NCBI GenBank assembly: GCA_900553265.1
Contig: USDD01000062.1
Location: forward strand, 1 to 17,003
Origin: an uncultured Eubacteriales bacterium
GTDB lineage: Bacteria; Bacillota; Clostridia; Christensenellales; Aristaeellaceae
Direction of reading: 5' to 3'
DNA length: 17,003 nucleotides
Positions 5,895 through 13,128 of this stretch are shown piece after piece (the stretch's first letter is position 1; every line of letters starts with the position of its first letter). The notes below the pieces were generated by a model. The model had not been told where the DNA came from. It was given only the letters and a program-made list of their open reading frames with translations, and ran no database searches. The translations under genes were made by a program, and so were the position numbers.

Positions 5895-6767
5895 ATGGCA
5901 AATGAAAAGCGGAAGTGGGGAGATCGACGGGACGCCCGGATGGTTCGGGATAACGATCCTCTCCATTTCTTCGTTCCATATCTCTATCCGCATCGCGCCG
6001 ACAACGAAGCCGTCGTCACCGAGCAGATTGATCTGACGGCGATGAACGCCTTCCTCGCGGAGAAGAACGCGGGGCGCACGGAGGACAGGTACACGCTGAT
6101 GCACGCCATCGTGGGCGCGCTGGTGCGCACCATCACGCTGCGCCCGAAGATGAATCGCTTTATTCAGGGCAACCGGCTCTATCAGCGCGACGATCTGACC
6201 ACCGGCTTCGTCGTGAAGAAGCAGTTTGCCGACAACGGCGCCGAGGCGCTGGCGTTTCTGAAGTGGGGGCCGGAGACGACCATCGACACAGTGCACGAAA
6301 AGGTCATGGCGGAAATCCACGAGTGCCGTTCGGACAAGCTGGACAATTCCACCGCGGGCATGGAAAAATTCACTCATCTTCCCCGCTGGATGATGCGCAT
6401 CGCCATTCGAATTCTGTTCATTCTGGATTACTACGGCCGTGCGCCCTATTCGCTGGTCAAGAAAGACCCGAATTACTCCACGGTGTTCATCTCCAACCTC
6501 GGCTCCATCAAGCTCAACGCCAACTATCACCATCTGTGCAACTGGGGCACTACGTCCATCTTCCTCGTCATCGGCAAGAAGCATCTCGCGCCGATCTACG
6601 ACGAAAAGGGCAATATGGAGATGCACGAGGTCGTCGACCTGAGCATCACGCTGGATGAACGCATCGCCGACGGGTATTACTACTCCAAGAGCGTTCAGAT
6701 TCTCAAGCACCTGCTCCAGCATCCCGAGATGCTGAACGAGCGCGCGGACTGCGAGGTTAAACTATGA
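5895..6767 (+). CDS. E2/CAT-fold acyltransferase-like protein with altered active site
   Basis: The 290-residue protein resembles the catalytic domain of 2-oxoacid dehydrogenase E2 acyltransferases and chloramphenicol acetyltransferase. It has no lipoyl or E1/E3-binding domains. Recognisable parts are DRYTLMHAIVGALVRTI (about 65-80), RPKMNRFIQGNRLYQRDDLTTGFVV (83-107), YSTVFISNLGSIKLNA (194-209) and the C-terminal LDERIADGYYY (253-263). The last aligns with the HxxxDG motif, but the catalytic His is Glu255, while Asp259-Gly260 are kept. A hydrophobic stretch lies near 166-178. The start is chosen from the GGGGGGA upstream of the ATG. The stop overlaps the next start as ATGA, so it is coupled to an acyl-CoA ligase; transfer of the activated acyl group to an unknown acceptor is a reasonable inference. 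Confidence 0.8.
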   Translation: MANEKRKWGDRRDARMVRDNDPLHFFVPYLYPHRADNEAVVTEQIDLTAMNAFLAEKNAGRTEDRYTLMHAIVGALVRTITLRPKMNRFIQGNRLYQRDDLTTGFVVKKQFADNGAEALAFLKWGPETTIDTVHEKVMAEIHECRSDKLDNSTAGMEKFTHLPRWMMRIAIRILFILDYYGRAPYSLVKKDPNYSTVFISNLGSIKLNANYHHLCNWGTTSIFLVIGKKHLAPIYDEKGNMEMHEVVDLSITLDERIADGYYYSKSVQILKHLLQHPEMLNERADCEVKL

Positions 6768-8470
6768 GCGTAAAAACTCCCTGGTACGCCAAAATGGGCG
6801 TCATTCCCTGCCATATGGATTATTTTCAGGGCTCCATGGTCGAGGCCGTGGAGCGCGTCGCCGACCAGTATCCCAAGCTGATCGCCTATTCCTTCATGGG
6901 CAGCTGCGTCAGCTACAAAAAGCTCGTGGAGCAGATTCACGCCTGCGCGGCCTCGCTGAAGGCCTGCGGCATCCGGCCCGACCAGCGCGTGACCATCTGC
7001 CTGCCCAACGTGCCTATGGCCGTCATCATGTTCTACGCCGTCAACGAGATCGGCGCCATCGCCAACATGATTCATCCCCTGTCCGCCGAGGGCGAGATCG
7101 AGTTCTATCTGAACGATTCCGAGTCCGTCGCGGCCATCACCGTGGACATGTTCTATCAGAAGTTCGCCAGCATTCGCCGCAACACGCCCAAGCTCAAGAC
7201 GCTGGTGGTCTGCAGCATCAAGGACGGCCTGAAGCCGGTGATGAAACTGGGCTACGCCATGACTCAGGGCCGCAAGATTCCCAAGCTGCCCAAGGACGGA
7301 AGCTACCTTAGCTGGAAGCAGTTCATGGCGCTGGGCAAGAACGTCTCCGATCCCCGGGTGGCCCGCGCGGCCAACGATCCCGCCGTCATTCTCTACAGCG
7401 GCGGAACCACTGGCGTGACCAAGGGCATTCTGCTGTCCAACCTGAACTTCAACGCGCTGGGCGCGCAGATCATCGCCACCAACCCCATGTTCCAGCCGGG
7501 CGACAAGATGCTGACCATCATGCCCATGTTCCACGGCTTCGGTCTGGGCGTGAGCGTCCATTCCATGCTGGTCAACGGCGGCCAGTGCGTGCTCGTGCCG
7601 CGCTTCACGCCCAAGACCTACGCCGATCTGCTGCGCAAGCACAAGCCCAACTTCATCGCCGGCGTGCCGACGCTGTACGAGGCGCTGCTGCGCGTGGACG
7701 GCGTGGACAGCCTCGACCTGTCCTGCCTGAAGGGCGTGTTCTCCGGCGGCGATTCCCTGTCCGTGGAGCTGAAGAAGCGCTTCGACCAGTTCCTGCACGA
7801 TCACGGCGCGAAGATCTCCGTGCGCGAAGGCTACGGCACCACCGAGTGCGTCACTGCCAGCTGCCTGACGCCCATCGACGAGTATCGCGAGGGCAGCATT
7901 GGCATTCCCTTCCCGGACACCTATTACAAGATCGTCAAGGTGGGCACCGAGGACGAGGTTCCCTACGGCGAGGAGGGTGAAATCTGCCTGGCCGGCCCGA
8001 CGGTCATGCTGGAGTACGTCAACCATCCCGAGGAGACGGCGGCCACCCGCCGCGTCCATGCCGACGGCCTGACGTGGATTCACACCGGCGACCTTGGCAT
8101 GATGGACAAGGACGGCTTCATCTACTTCCGCCAGCGCATCAAGCGCATGATCATCACCAGCGGCTACAATGTCTACCCCTCCCAGATCGAGAACATTCTC
8201 GATGCGCACGACGCGGTGCACATGAGCTGCGTCATCGGCGTGAAGGATCCCTACAAGATGCAGAAGGTCAAGGCCTTCGTCATGCTCAAGCCCGGCTACG
8301 AGCCCACCGAGGCGACGAAGAAGGACATCCTCGACTACTGCCGCAAGAAGATCGCCAAGTACGCCATGCCCTACGACATCGAGTTCCGCGACGAGCTGCC
8401 CAAGACCCTCGTGGGCAAGGTGGCCTATCGCGTGCTGGAGGACGAGGAATCCCGCAAGGAAGCCGTCTGA
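6764..8470 (+). CDS. AMP-forming acyl-CoA synthetase (fatty acid/aryl-CoA ligase family)
   Basis: This 568-residue ANL-superfamily enzyme should activate a carboxylic acid with ATP to an acyl-adenylate and then to acyl-CoA. All core motifs are present: the P-loop YSGGTTGVTKG (211-221), MPMFHGFG (253-260), GYGTTE (356-361), TGDLG (441-445), the hinge region FRQRIKRMI (455-463) and the catalytic lysine in LVGKVAYR (K552). The length is normal and the protein is soluble. A medium/long-chain or aromatic acid substrate is plausible but not decided by the sequence. It overlaps the acyltransferase-like gene by 4 bases and is followed by a strong terminator, so the two form a complete operon. Confidence 0.9.
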   Translation: MSVKTPWYAKMGVIPCHMDYFQGSMVEAVERVADQYPKLIAYSFMGSCVSYKKLVEQIHACAASLKACGIRPDQRVTICLPNVPMAVIMFYAVNEIGAIANMIHPLSAEGEIEFYLNDSESVAAITVDMFYQKFASIRRNTPKLKTLVVCSIKDGLKPVMKLGYAMTQGRKIPKLPKDGSYLSWKQFMALGKNVSDPRVARAANDPAVILYSGGTTGVTKGILLSNLNFNALGAQIIATNPMFQPGDKMLTIMPMFHGFGLGVSVHSMLVNGGQCVLVPRFTPKTYADLLRKHKPNFIAGVPTLYEALLRVDGVDSLDLSCLKGVFSGGDSLSVELKKRFDQFLHDHGAKISVREGYGTTECVTASCLTPIDEYREGSIGIPFPDTYYKIVKVGTEDEVPYGEEGEICLAGPTVMLEYVNHPEETAATRRVHADGLTWIHTGDLGMMDKDGFIYFRQRIKRMIITSGYNVYPSQIENILDAHDAVHMSCVIGVKDPYKMQKVKAFVMLKPGYEPTEATKKDILDYCRKKIAKYAMPYDIEFRDELPKTLVGKVAYRVLEDEESRKEAV

Positions 8471-8490
8471 TCTCCGGCAGAGATTTACTC

Positions 8491-8531
8491 CCCCGCTTCG
8501 GTTTTCCCATCGAAGCGGGGAAAATTTTTTT
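8491..8531 (+). terminator. Intrinsic terminator after the acyl-CoA ligase gene
   Basis: CCCCGCTTCG (8491-8500) pairs perfectly with CGAAGCGGGG (8511-8520), followed by AAAA and seven Ts. Confidence 0.9.
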
Positions 8532-8546
8532 CGTCCCTATAGAATG

Positions 8547-8586
8547 AAAACCGCCGCCTCGGCTCTTCCTCCGAGGCGGCGGTTTT
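8547..8586 (-). terminator. Terminator after trmO, likely bidirectional
   Basis: A 16-bp perfect stem (8547-8562 with 8571-8586) carries AAAA on one side and TTTT on the other, so it could work in both directions. It touches the trmO stop codon by one base. Confidence 0.85.
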
Positions 8587-9257
8587 CACTCTCTCACGAT
8601 CTCGCACACCGTCAGCTGCCCGTCGGCCACGGTGAAGCGCACGTCCATTCCGGCGAAGCGAACGCCGAAGCGCCGCCCGTCGCCGCGGCGATAGCCCGGG
8701 CGCGGATCCTGTGCCAGCACGCCCCGGAGCGCCTCCCGCTTGTCCTCGGGCACCATGGACAGCCATTCGTCCAGAATCTCCACCTTCAGCGCGTAATCCT
8801 GCACGCCCGCTGCAAAGCCGCCCGTCGCCTCGGGATGGCAGTCCGCGTAGGGCAGATAGGGCTTGACGTCGTAGATCGGCGTTCCGTCCATCAAATCGGC
8901 CCCGGCCACGTGCAGCACGCTGCCCTCGGGCGTTCCGTGCTCGATTCGCTCCAGCCGGACGCAGGACAGACCGATGGGATTGGGCCGAAAGGGCGAGCGC
9001 GTGGCGAACACGCCCATGGCCGCGTTGCCGCCCAGCCGCGGCGGGCGCACCGTAGGCGACCAGTCCTCGCGCACCGCCTCGGAAAACTGCCAGATGAGCC
9101 AGAGATGGGAGAATTCCTCCAGACCGCGCAGCGCGTTGGGATCGCGATATTTCGGTTCGAATACAATTCGCCCCTTCAGCGAATCCACCAGCCCGCTCTG
9201 CCGCGGCAGGCCGAATTTGGTCGGAAAATCCGTGTGAATGACGGCGATAACTTCCAT
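8586..9257 (-). CDS. trmO: TrmO, tRNA t6A37 N6-methyltransferase
   Basis: TrmO (TsaA/YaeB family) methylates N6 of threonylcarbamoyladenosine at position 37 of certain tRNAs using S-adenosylmethionine. The 223-residue protein starts MEVIAVIHTDFPTKFGLPRQ and holds the signature GVFATRSPFRPNPIGLS (82-98), followed by DLMDGTPIYDVKPYLPYAD. LEEFSHLWLIWQF (46-58) is also characteristic. The C-terminal part (about 155-223) corresponds to the smaller second domain. GAGGAGAG precedes the ATG. It is a single gene with its own promoter and terminator, divergent from the AraC-type regulator; no functional link between them is implied. Confidence 0.93.
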   Translation of the reverse strand: MEVIAVIHTDFPTKFGLPRQSGLVDSLKGRIVFEPKYRDPNALRGLEEFSHLWLIWQFSEAVREDWSPTVRPPRLGGNAAMGVFATRSPFRPNPIGLSCVRLERIEHGTPEGSVLHVAGADLMDGTPIYDVKPYLPYADCHPEATGGFAAGVQDYALKVEILDEWLSMVPEDKREALRGVLAQDPRPGYRRGDGRRFGVRFAGMDVRFTVADGQLTVCEIVRE

Positions 9258-9285
9258 GCTGCTCTCTCCTCTCGGCGCTTTTCAA

Positions 9286-9314
9286 ATTCTATCATGGCCG
9301 TGTTTTTCTGTCAA
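9286..9314 (-). promoter_or_regulatory. trmO promoter
   Basis: On the minus strand TTGACA (9309-9314), a 17-base spacer and TAGAAT (9286-9291) form a near-consensus promoter about 30 bases before the ATG. Confidence 0.8.
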
Positions 9315-9338
9315 CCTTCGAAATTCGTCACACGGAAA

Positions 9339-9367
9339 TTGACATTTGGCAAGCATTTCGGTATAAT
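9339..9367 (+). promoter_or_regulatory. Consensus promoter of the AraC-type regulator
   Basis: TTGACA (9339-9344), 17 bases, TATAAT (9362-9367): a perfect match. The expected start at about 9374 falls within the AGGAGGG ribosome binding site (9373-9379), so the 5' untranslated region would be only about 12 bases. The 24 bases between the divergent -35 boxes (9315-9338) hold overlapping short palindromes (TTCGAA; CGAA-A-TTCG), a possible operator. Confidence 0.85.
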
Positions 9368-9385
9368 AGCCCAGGAGGGATTGCC

Positions 9386-10243
9386 ATGCTGCCGCTTTAC
9401 GAAGAGCCGATTCTCGAAATCACCGCGCTGAACACCTTTTTCCACTTTCACTTCGCCGCCGGCTATGTCTTCCCCGGCGAGCGCCATCCTTTCTGGGAGA
9501 TGGTCTGCGTGCTGGGCGGGCAGGTGGACATCGGCGCGGACGAGCAGGTGCACGTGCTGGGCGCGGGCGACGTGATCTTCCATCGGCCCAACGAATTCCA
9601 CAGCATCTGGGCCAACTACGCCCACGCGCCCGACCTGCTGGTGGTCACGTTCGAGTGCGTCTCCCCCGCCATGCGCGCCTTTGAAAAGCGGCTGGCCCGC
9701 GTGACTGAGCGGCAGCAGGCGCTCTTCGGCGATCTGATGCGCGAGGCGAAGGAGGCCTTTCTCCCCTCCTCGGACGAGCACAGCCAGACGCTGAACCCCG
9801 CCCATCCCGGCGGTGTGTTCGCCATGCGCATGATTCTGACCCACATTCTGCTGGACATGCTCTCCAGCGGCGGCGGCGTGCCCGACGCGGCCGGGCGCAC
9901 ACCGCGCCCCGTTCCCGCCGACGCGGCGCTGATTCAGGCCATCGTGGAACAGATGCGCAGCCGTCTGCGCGGCGACCTGACCTTTCCCGAACTCTGCCGA
10001 AGCGTGGGCATGAGCGGCACGTCCGTCAAGCAGCTGTTCCGCCGCTATTTCTCCGCGTCGCCCATGGCCTATTACGAGCAGCTGCGCATGAGCGAGGCGC
10101 GCCGCCGCCTGCGCGAGGAGGGCCGCAGCGTGGCCGAGGTGGCCGACGAGCTGGGCTTTTCCAGCGCCTCCTATTTCTCCACCCGCTTCAAGCGCGCCGC
10201 CGGCATGTCGCCCCGGGAATTTCTGCGGGAGGCGCGGCACTAA
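9386..10243 (+). CDS. AraC/XylS-family transcriptional regulator with cupin sensor domain
   Basis: The 285-residue protein has an N-terminal cupin-like beta-barrel (about 15-90; WEMVCVLGGQVDI and LGAGDVIFHRPNEFHSI resemble effector-binding AraC domains). A helical linker follows, and then two helix-turn-helix motifs at the C-terminus (about 200-221 and 248-269). The second contains VAEVADELGFSSASYFSTRFKRAAGMSPREF, the classic AraC signature. It should bind DNA and respond to a small ligand, perhaps a sugar. No obvious target operon is adjacent: trmO lies on one side and rubredoxin on the other. A perfect consensus promoter suggests steady expression or autorepression. Confidence 0.9.
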   Translation: MLPLYEEPILEITALNTFFHFHFAAGYVFPGERHPFWEMVCVLGGQVDIGADEQVHVLGAGDVIFHRPNEFHSIWANYAHAPDLLVVTFECVSPAMRAFEKRLARVTERQQALFGDLMREAKEAFLPSSDEHSQTLNPAHPGGVFAMRMILTHILLDMLSSGGGVPDAAGRTPRPVPADAALIQAIVEQMRSRLRGDLTFPELCRSVGMSGTSVKQLFRRYFSASPMAYYEQLRMSEARRRLREEGRSVAEVADELGFSSASYFSTRFKRAAGMSPREFLREARH

Positions 10244-10354
10244 AAGGAGCGATACTGTGCGCAGGGAGCGTCAAGTCCGCCTCATCCAAACCAAATTACA
10301 CCCAGCAGACAGGCTGACTGAAAAAACAATCTGCCTTCTGTCCTTTAACAGATG

Positions 10355-10382
10355 AAAGCGCCGGAGCTTCCTCCGGCGCTTT
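10355..10382. terminator. Bidirectional terminator between the AraC regulator and rubredoxin
   Basis: AAAGCGCCGGAG (10355-10366) and CTCCGGCGCTTT (10371-10382) form a 12-bp stem with a CTTC loop. A short T-run continues on the plus side, and the minus side ends in TTTC. It serves the two converging genes. The 110 bases between the AraC stop and this stem show nothing recognisable. Confidence 0.8.
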
Positions 10383-10389
10383 TCTGCAA

Positions 10390-10545
10390 TCACTCGGCGC
10401 TGAACTGATCCTTGCCCACGCCGCACAGCGGGCAGGCGAAATCCTCGGGCAGCGCGTCAAAGCTCGTTCCGGGGGCGATGCCGTGCTCCGGATCGCCGAC
10501 CGCCTCGTCATATTCCCAGCCGCAGACGTCGCAAACGTACTTCAT
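10390..10545 (-). CDS. Rubredoxin
   Basis: A 51-residue one-iron electron carrier. The two knuckles are KYVCDVCGWEYDE (C5, C8) and DFACPLCGVGKDQF (C38, C41), the four cysteines that bind Fe. The length and spacing are textbook. In anaerobes rubredoxin typically feeds electrons to oxygen- or peroxide-detoxifying enzymes. AAAGGAGG lies 7 bases before the chosen ATG; the upstream in-frame extension has no rubredoxin similarity. A TATATT (10577-10582) with TTTCAA 18 bases away (10601-10606) is a weak candidate promoter. No terminator separates it from the PPC-like gene upstream, so read-through is also possible. Confidence 0.95.
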   Translation of the reverse strand: MKYVCDVCGWEYDEAVGDPEHGIAPGTSFDALPEDFACPLCGVGKDQFSAE

Positions 10546-10624
10546 TTTGTTTTCCTCCTTTGATTTCTCTCTGAGGAATATATACCCGTTTTTCTGTCCT
10601 TTGAAACGCACGGCGCGGAAAAAA

Positions 10625-11356
10625 TCAGTAAATCGCCTTCAGCGTGTACGCGCCCTTAGCGTTCGAGATCGCGAGATAGTAGGTTCCCGCGCTCAGCGTC
10701 CGATCCTCGGCATAGCCGTGCAGGTCGTAAATCGTCGCCTGCTCCACCATGTCGCCGTCGTACAGCGTCAGCACGCACTGCCCGTCGGATTCGTCGTTGG
10801 CCGTCAGATACACCTGCGTCTCCGCGTCCAGCGTGAAGGTGTAGTAGTCGTACTCGTCCCACTCGGTGAGCACGCCCGCGATGGTCGCGCCCGACGGCAG
10901 CGGCTGCGCGCCGTGGTAATCGTCGTTGCCTTCAATCTCGTCGCAGGCACAGGGCTCCAGCGCCACCTTCACCCGATAGTCGCCGTCGGAATCGCTGGCG
11001 CCGTCCACACGCAGATAGTACTGGCCCGGTTCGAGATAATAGACCAGATCCTCCGTCTCCGGCGCGCCGGCGGTGCCGTTCACCCACACGGCCCGCCAGC
11101 TCACCAGGTCCTCGTCCAGCAGCTCGAATTCCGCGCCGGAATAAAAGCTCTGCACCCGCGCCGTGACTCTGCCCGTCTGCGTCACGGCGAAGGGATAGTA
11201 ATGATACTCATAGGGCCGCATGCGCCCCTCCGTCCATTCGCCGTTCATCTCCAGCGCGTCAAAATCGCAGCGCGTGGTCGTCTCCGCGCAGGCCGCGCCC
11301 ATGCACAGCAGCAGCGCCAGAACCAGCGCCGCAAGATCTCGGAATTTCCGCTTCAT
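10625..11356 (-). CDS. Exported protein with two PPC-like beta domains
   Basis: The 243-residue product has a signal peptide (basic MKRKFRD, hydrophobic core to about residue 20, probable cleavage after ACA at 24). Two similar regions follow. Residues about 38-135 include EYHYYPFAVTQTGRVTARV and YYLEPGQYYLRVDG. Residues about 140-243 include EGNDDYHGAQPLPSGATIAG, DEYDYYTFTLDAETQVYLT and LSAGTYYLAISN. This pattern (N-D-x-x-x-A-x-x-L, then a D-YY-F-L strand, then L-G-YY-L) is typical of bacterial pre-peptidase C-terminal domains, which act in secretion or binding rather than catalysis. No enzyme domain is present. It starts 14 bases after the WG-repeat gene ends, with GGAGGAG before its ATG, so the two are co-transcribed. 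Function unknown. Confidence 0.8.
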   Translation of the reverse strand: MKRKFRDLAALVLALLLCMGAACAETTTRCDFDALEMNGEWTEGRMRPYEYHYYPFAVTQTGRVTARVQSFYSGAEFELLDEDLVSWRAVWVNGTAGAPETEDLVYYLEPGQYYLRVDGASDSDGDYRVKVALEPCACDEIEGNDDYHGAQPLPSGATIAGVLTEWDEYDYYTFTLDAETQVYLTANDESDGQCVLTLYDGDMVEQATIYDLHGYAEDRTLSAGTYYLAISNAKGAYTLKAIY

Positions 11357-11370
11357 GTTTTCTCCTCCAT

Positions 11371-12417
11371 TCACGCCTGGGTGTTCTCGCCCGAGAGCAC
11401 GTCCGTGCCCTTTTCGTCGATGAAATACCACACGCCGTTCTTCTTCACCGCCGCGAGACCGTCGCTGAAGCGCGTGGCCTTTTCATAGACGGGATTCAGC
11501 ACGATCTCGTCGTTCAGATTCACATAGCCCCACAGGCCGCCGCGGCACACCCGGCAGAGATCGGTGAACGCAAACTCGGAAAACACATTGTCCCAGCGAT
11601 TTGCGCCGATCTCCGCGCCTGTCTTGTCGATCATCCGATACTCGCCGTCCAGCTTGGCCCAGGCGCGGCCCTGCTCGAAGGCTCCGGCGACTTCGTACTG
11701 CAACGGAATGACCACATTGCCCGACGCGTCGATGTAGCCCTTCAGCTCGTCCTTCTCCACCGCCGCCAGCGAATCCTTGAAGCGCACCGCGTCGTCGTAC
11801 TGCGGCTCCACGACGACGCTGCCCGACTTGTCGATGAAGCCCCAGAGGTCGCCCGCGCGCACGGCGGCGCAGCCCTCGGAGAACGAGCGCCCGCGATCCC
11901 AGCGGGGCGCGATGGCCGTCTGGCCGCTCTCGTCGATGTAGCCATAGCTTCCATCGATTTTCGCGTAGGCCAGCCCCTCGCTGAAGTTGCCCGCGTCGGC
12001 CCATTTGCCGTCGAGAATTCCGACGCCGTCCTCGTCAATGTAGCTGTACGCGCCGTCCCACTGCACGCAGGCGACGCCGTTGTCGAAATCGGTGGACGCG
12101 GTGAACAGCGGCGCGACGGCCACATTGCCCTCCGCATCGATATAGCCGTACTGCTGGTTATCGCCGCGTACCCGCGCGCGGCCCTCGCAGAAATCGCCCG
12201 CGTAGTCCCACGCCGGCTCGATGACCACCTCGCCCTGACGGTTCAGATAGCCCCAGAGGCCGCTCGCGTCCTGAAACGCCGCGAGATCCTCGCTGAAATT
12301 GGAAATCGCCTGCGCGCTGCGGAAATCCTCCGCCGCCATGGCGGGCACGGCGGCCAGCAGCGCCGCCACCGCCAAAGCGAGCACCCGGCGAACCGCCTTC
12401 GTCCAATGAAGCTTCAT
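11371..12417 (-). CDS. Exported WG-repeat protein
   Basis: The 348-residue protein starts with a signal peptide (MKLHWTKAVRR, then an Ala/Leu-rich core, probable cleavage near AMA at 26-28). About nine WG-type repeats follow, each built as a [W/Y]G[Y/F]ID-x-x-G-x-[V/A]xxP-x-[Y/W] unit and an F-x-[E/D]G-x-A-x-[V/A]-x-x-x-[G/D] unit. Examples are LWGYLNRQGEVVIEPAWDYA, YGYIDESGQTAIAPRWD and LWGFIDKSGSVVVEPQYDDA. Such proteins form beta-propeller-like or repeat folds outside the cell and are thought to bind ligands or partners; none is identified here. It is probably the first gene of a unit with the PPC-like gene. A TATAAT on the minus strand (12473-12478) and a small leader hairpin (12438-12456) lie upstream. 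Confidence 0.88.
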   Translation of the reverse strand: MKLHWTKAVRRVLALAVAALLAAVPAMAAEDFRSAQAISNFSEDLAAFQDASGLWGYLNRQGEVVIEPAWDYAGDFCEGRARVRGDNQQYGYIDAEGNVAVAPLFTASTDFDNGVACVQWDGAYSYIDEDGVGILDGKWADAGNFSEGLAYAKIDGSYGYIDESGQTAIAPRWDRGRSFSEGCAAVRAGDLWGFIDKSGSVVVEPQYDDAVRFKDSLAAVEKDELKGYIDASGNVVIPLQYEVAGAFEQGRAWAKLDGEYRMIDKTGAEIGANRWDNVFSEFAFTDLCRVCRGGLWGYVNLNDEIVLNPVYEKATRFSDGLAAVKKNGVWYFIDEKGTDVLSGENTQA

Positions 12418-12543
12418 TCCTCTTCCTCCTTCGCCTTCTCCGACGCCGAGTCGGAGAATATCTTCTGCACTTATTATACCTGTCTTCTATGATAAACGAC
12501 CGGTTGGAAATATTACTTTTTTGTTTTCCATCGCCGAACGGCA

Positions 12544-12575
12544 TAAAAAAGCCTCTCCGATTTCTCGGAGAGACT
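12544..12575 (-). terminator. Terminator after the zinc-ribbon gene
   Basis: On the minus strand an 11-bp stem (12565-12575 with 12550-12560, one G-U pair, GAAA loop) is followed by TTTTTT, 11 bases past the stop codon. Confidence 0.88.
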
Positions 12576-12586
12576 TTTGCTCATTC

Positions 12587-12880
12587 TCAGAAGCGGTTCT
12601 GACGATTGGCCTCGAAGCACGCGCGGCAGTACACCGGACGATCTCCGCGGGGCTGGAACGGAACCTGAGTGGGCTGGCCGCAGCCGTCGCAGATCACATC
12701 GTACATCTGACGCTCTCCACGGGGAGCGCCGCCGTTCTGGGCTCGACGCGCAGCGCGGCAAGCCGGGCAACGGCCGGGCTCGTTCTGGAAGCCCTTGTCC
12801 GCGTAGAACTGCTGCTCAGAAGCAGTGAAAACGAATTCCGCGCCGCACTCACGGCAAACCAAAGTCTTGTCTTCGAACAT
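12587..12880 (-). CDS. Small protein with two zinc ribbons (CxxC-x17-CxxC type)
   Basis: The 97-residue protein contains four CxxC knuckles: C9/C12 and C38/C41 form the first ribbon (LVCRECGAEF ... RCPACRAARR). C64/C67 and C85/C88 form the second (VICDGCGQPTQVPFQPRG ... VYCRACF), with exactly 17 residues between its knuckles. This matches a widespread family of short zinc-ribbon proteins in Firmicutes and other phyla with no established function; binding to nucleic acid or ribosomes is only a guess. AGGAGGG precedes the ATG, and the gene has its own good promoter and terminator, which suggests high expression of a single-gene unit. Confidence 0.88.
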   Translation of the reverse strand: MFEDKTLVCRECGAEFVFTASEQQFYADKGFQNEPGRCPACRAARRAQNGGAPRGERQMYDVICDGCGQPTQVPFQPRGDRPVYCRACFEANRQNRF

Positions 12881-12996
12881 GGATATACCCTCCTAATTTG
12901 TGTGCCCATACGATGCCTGTCTTTGATGCCGAGTCCTATCATCGGTAGGGATTACCGGAGGGATACGGTTTCGAAGCTCTTATCGGGGCTGAAAGC

Positions 12997-13025
12997 ATTA
13001 TACCACAACGCTTTCGAATTGTACA
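12997..13025 (-). promoter_or_regulatory. Promoter of the zinc-ribbon gene
   Basis: On the minus strand TGTACA (13020-13025), 17 bases and TATAAT (12997-13002). The start near 12990 gives a leader of about 110 bases. It contains a GGTA-ATCCC-TACC hairpin and a CGATG/CATCG pairing, but no riboswitch consensus I can name. Confidence 0.75.
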
Positions 13026-13128
13026 GTGTTTTCACGATTTTCACGAAAATTTTTCTTCGGCTCGAGAGCGCCGCCATCGGACGAAGCTCTCTTGGTTTTC
13101 GCCCGACGTGCAGCCGTGTTCCGTCGGA

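Noticed and set aside
6695..8221. Minus-strand open frame of about 508 codons opposite the acyl-CoA ligase
   Set aside because: It mirrors the codon pattern of the real gene; no motif and no promoter of its own.
13030..13100. Terminator after ricT
   Set aside because: Only short stems (CGGC/GCCG, CCGACG/CGTCGG) without a clear adjacent T-run were found; too weak to list.
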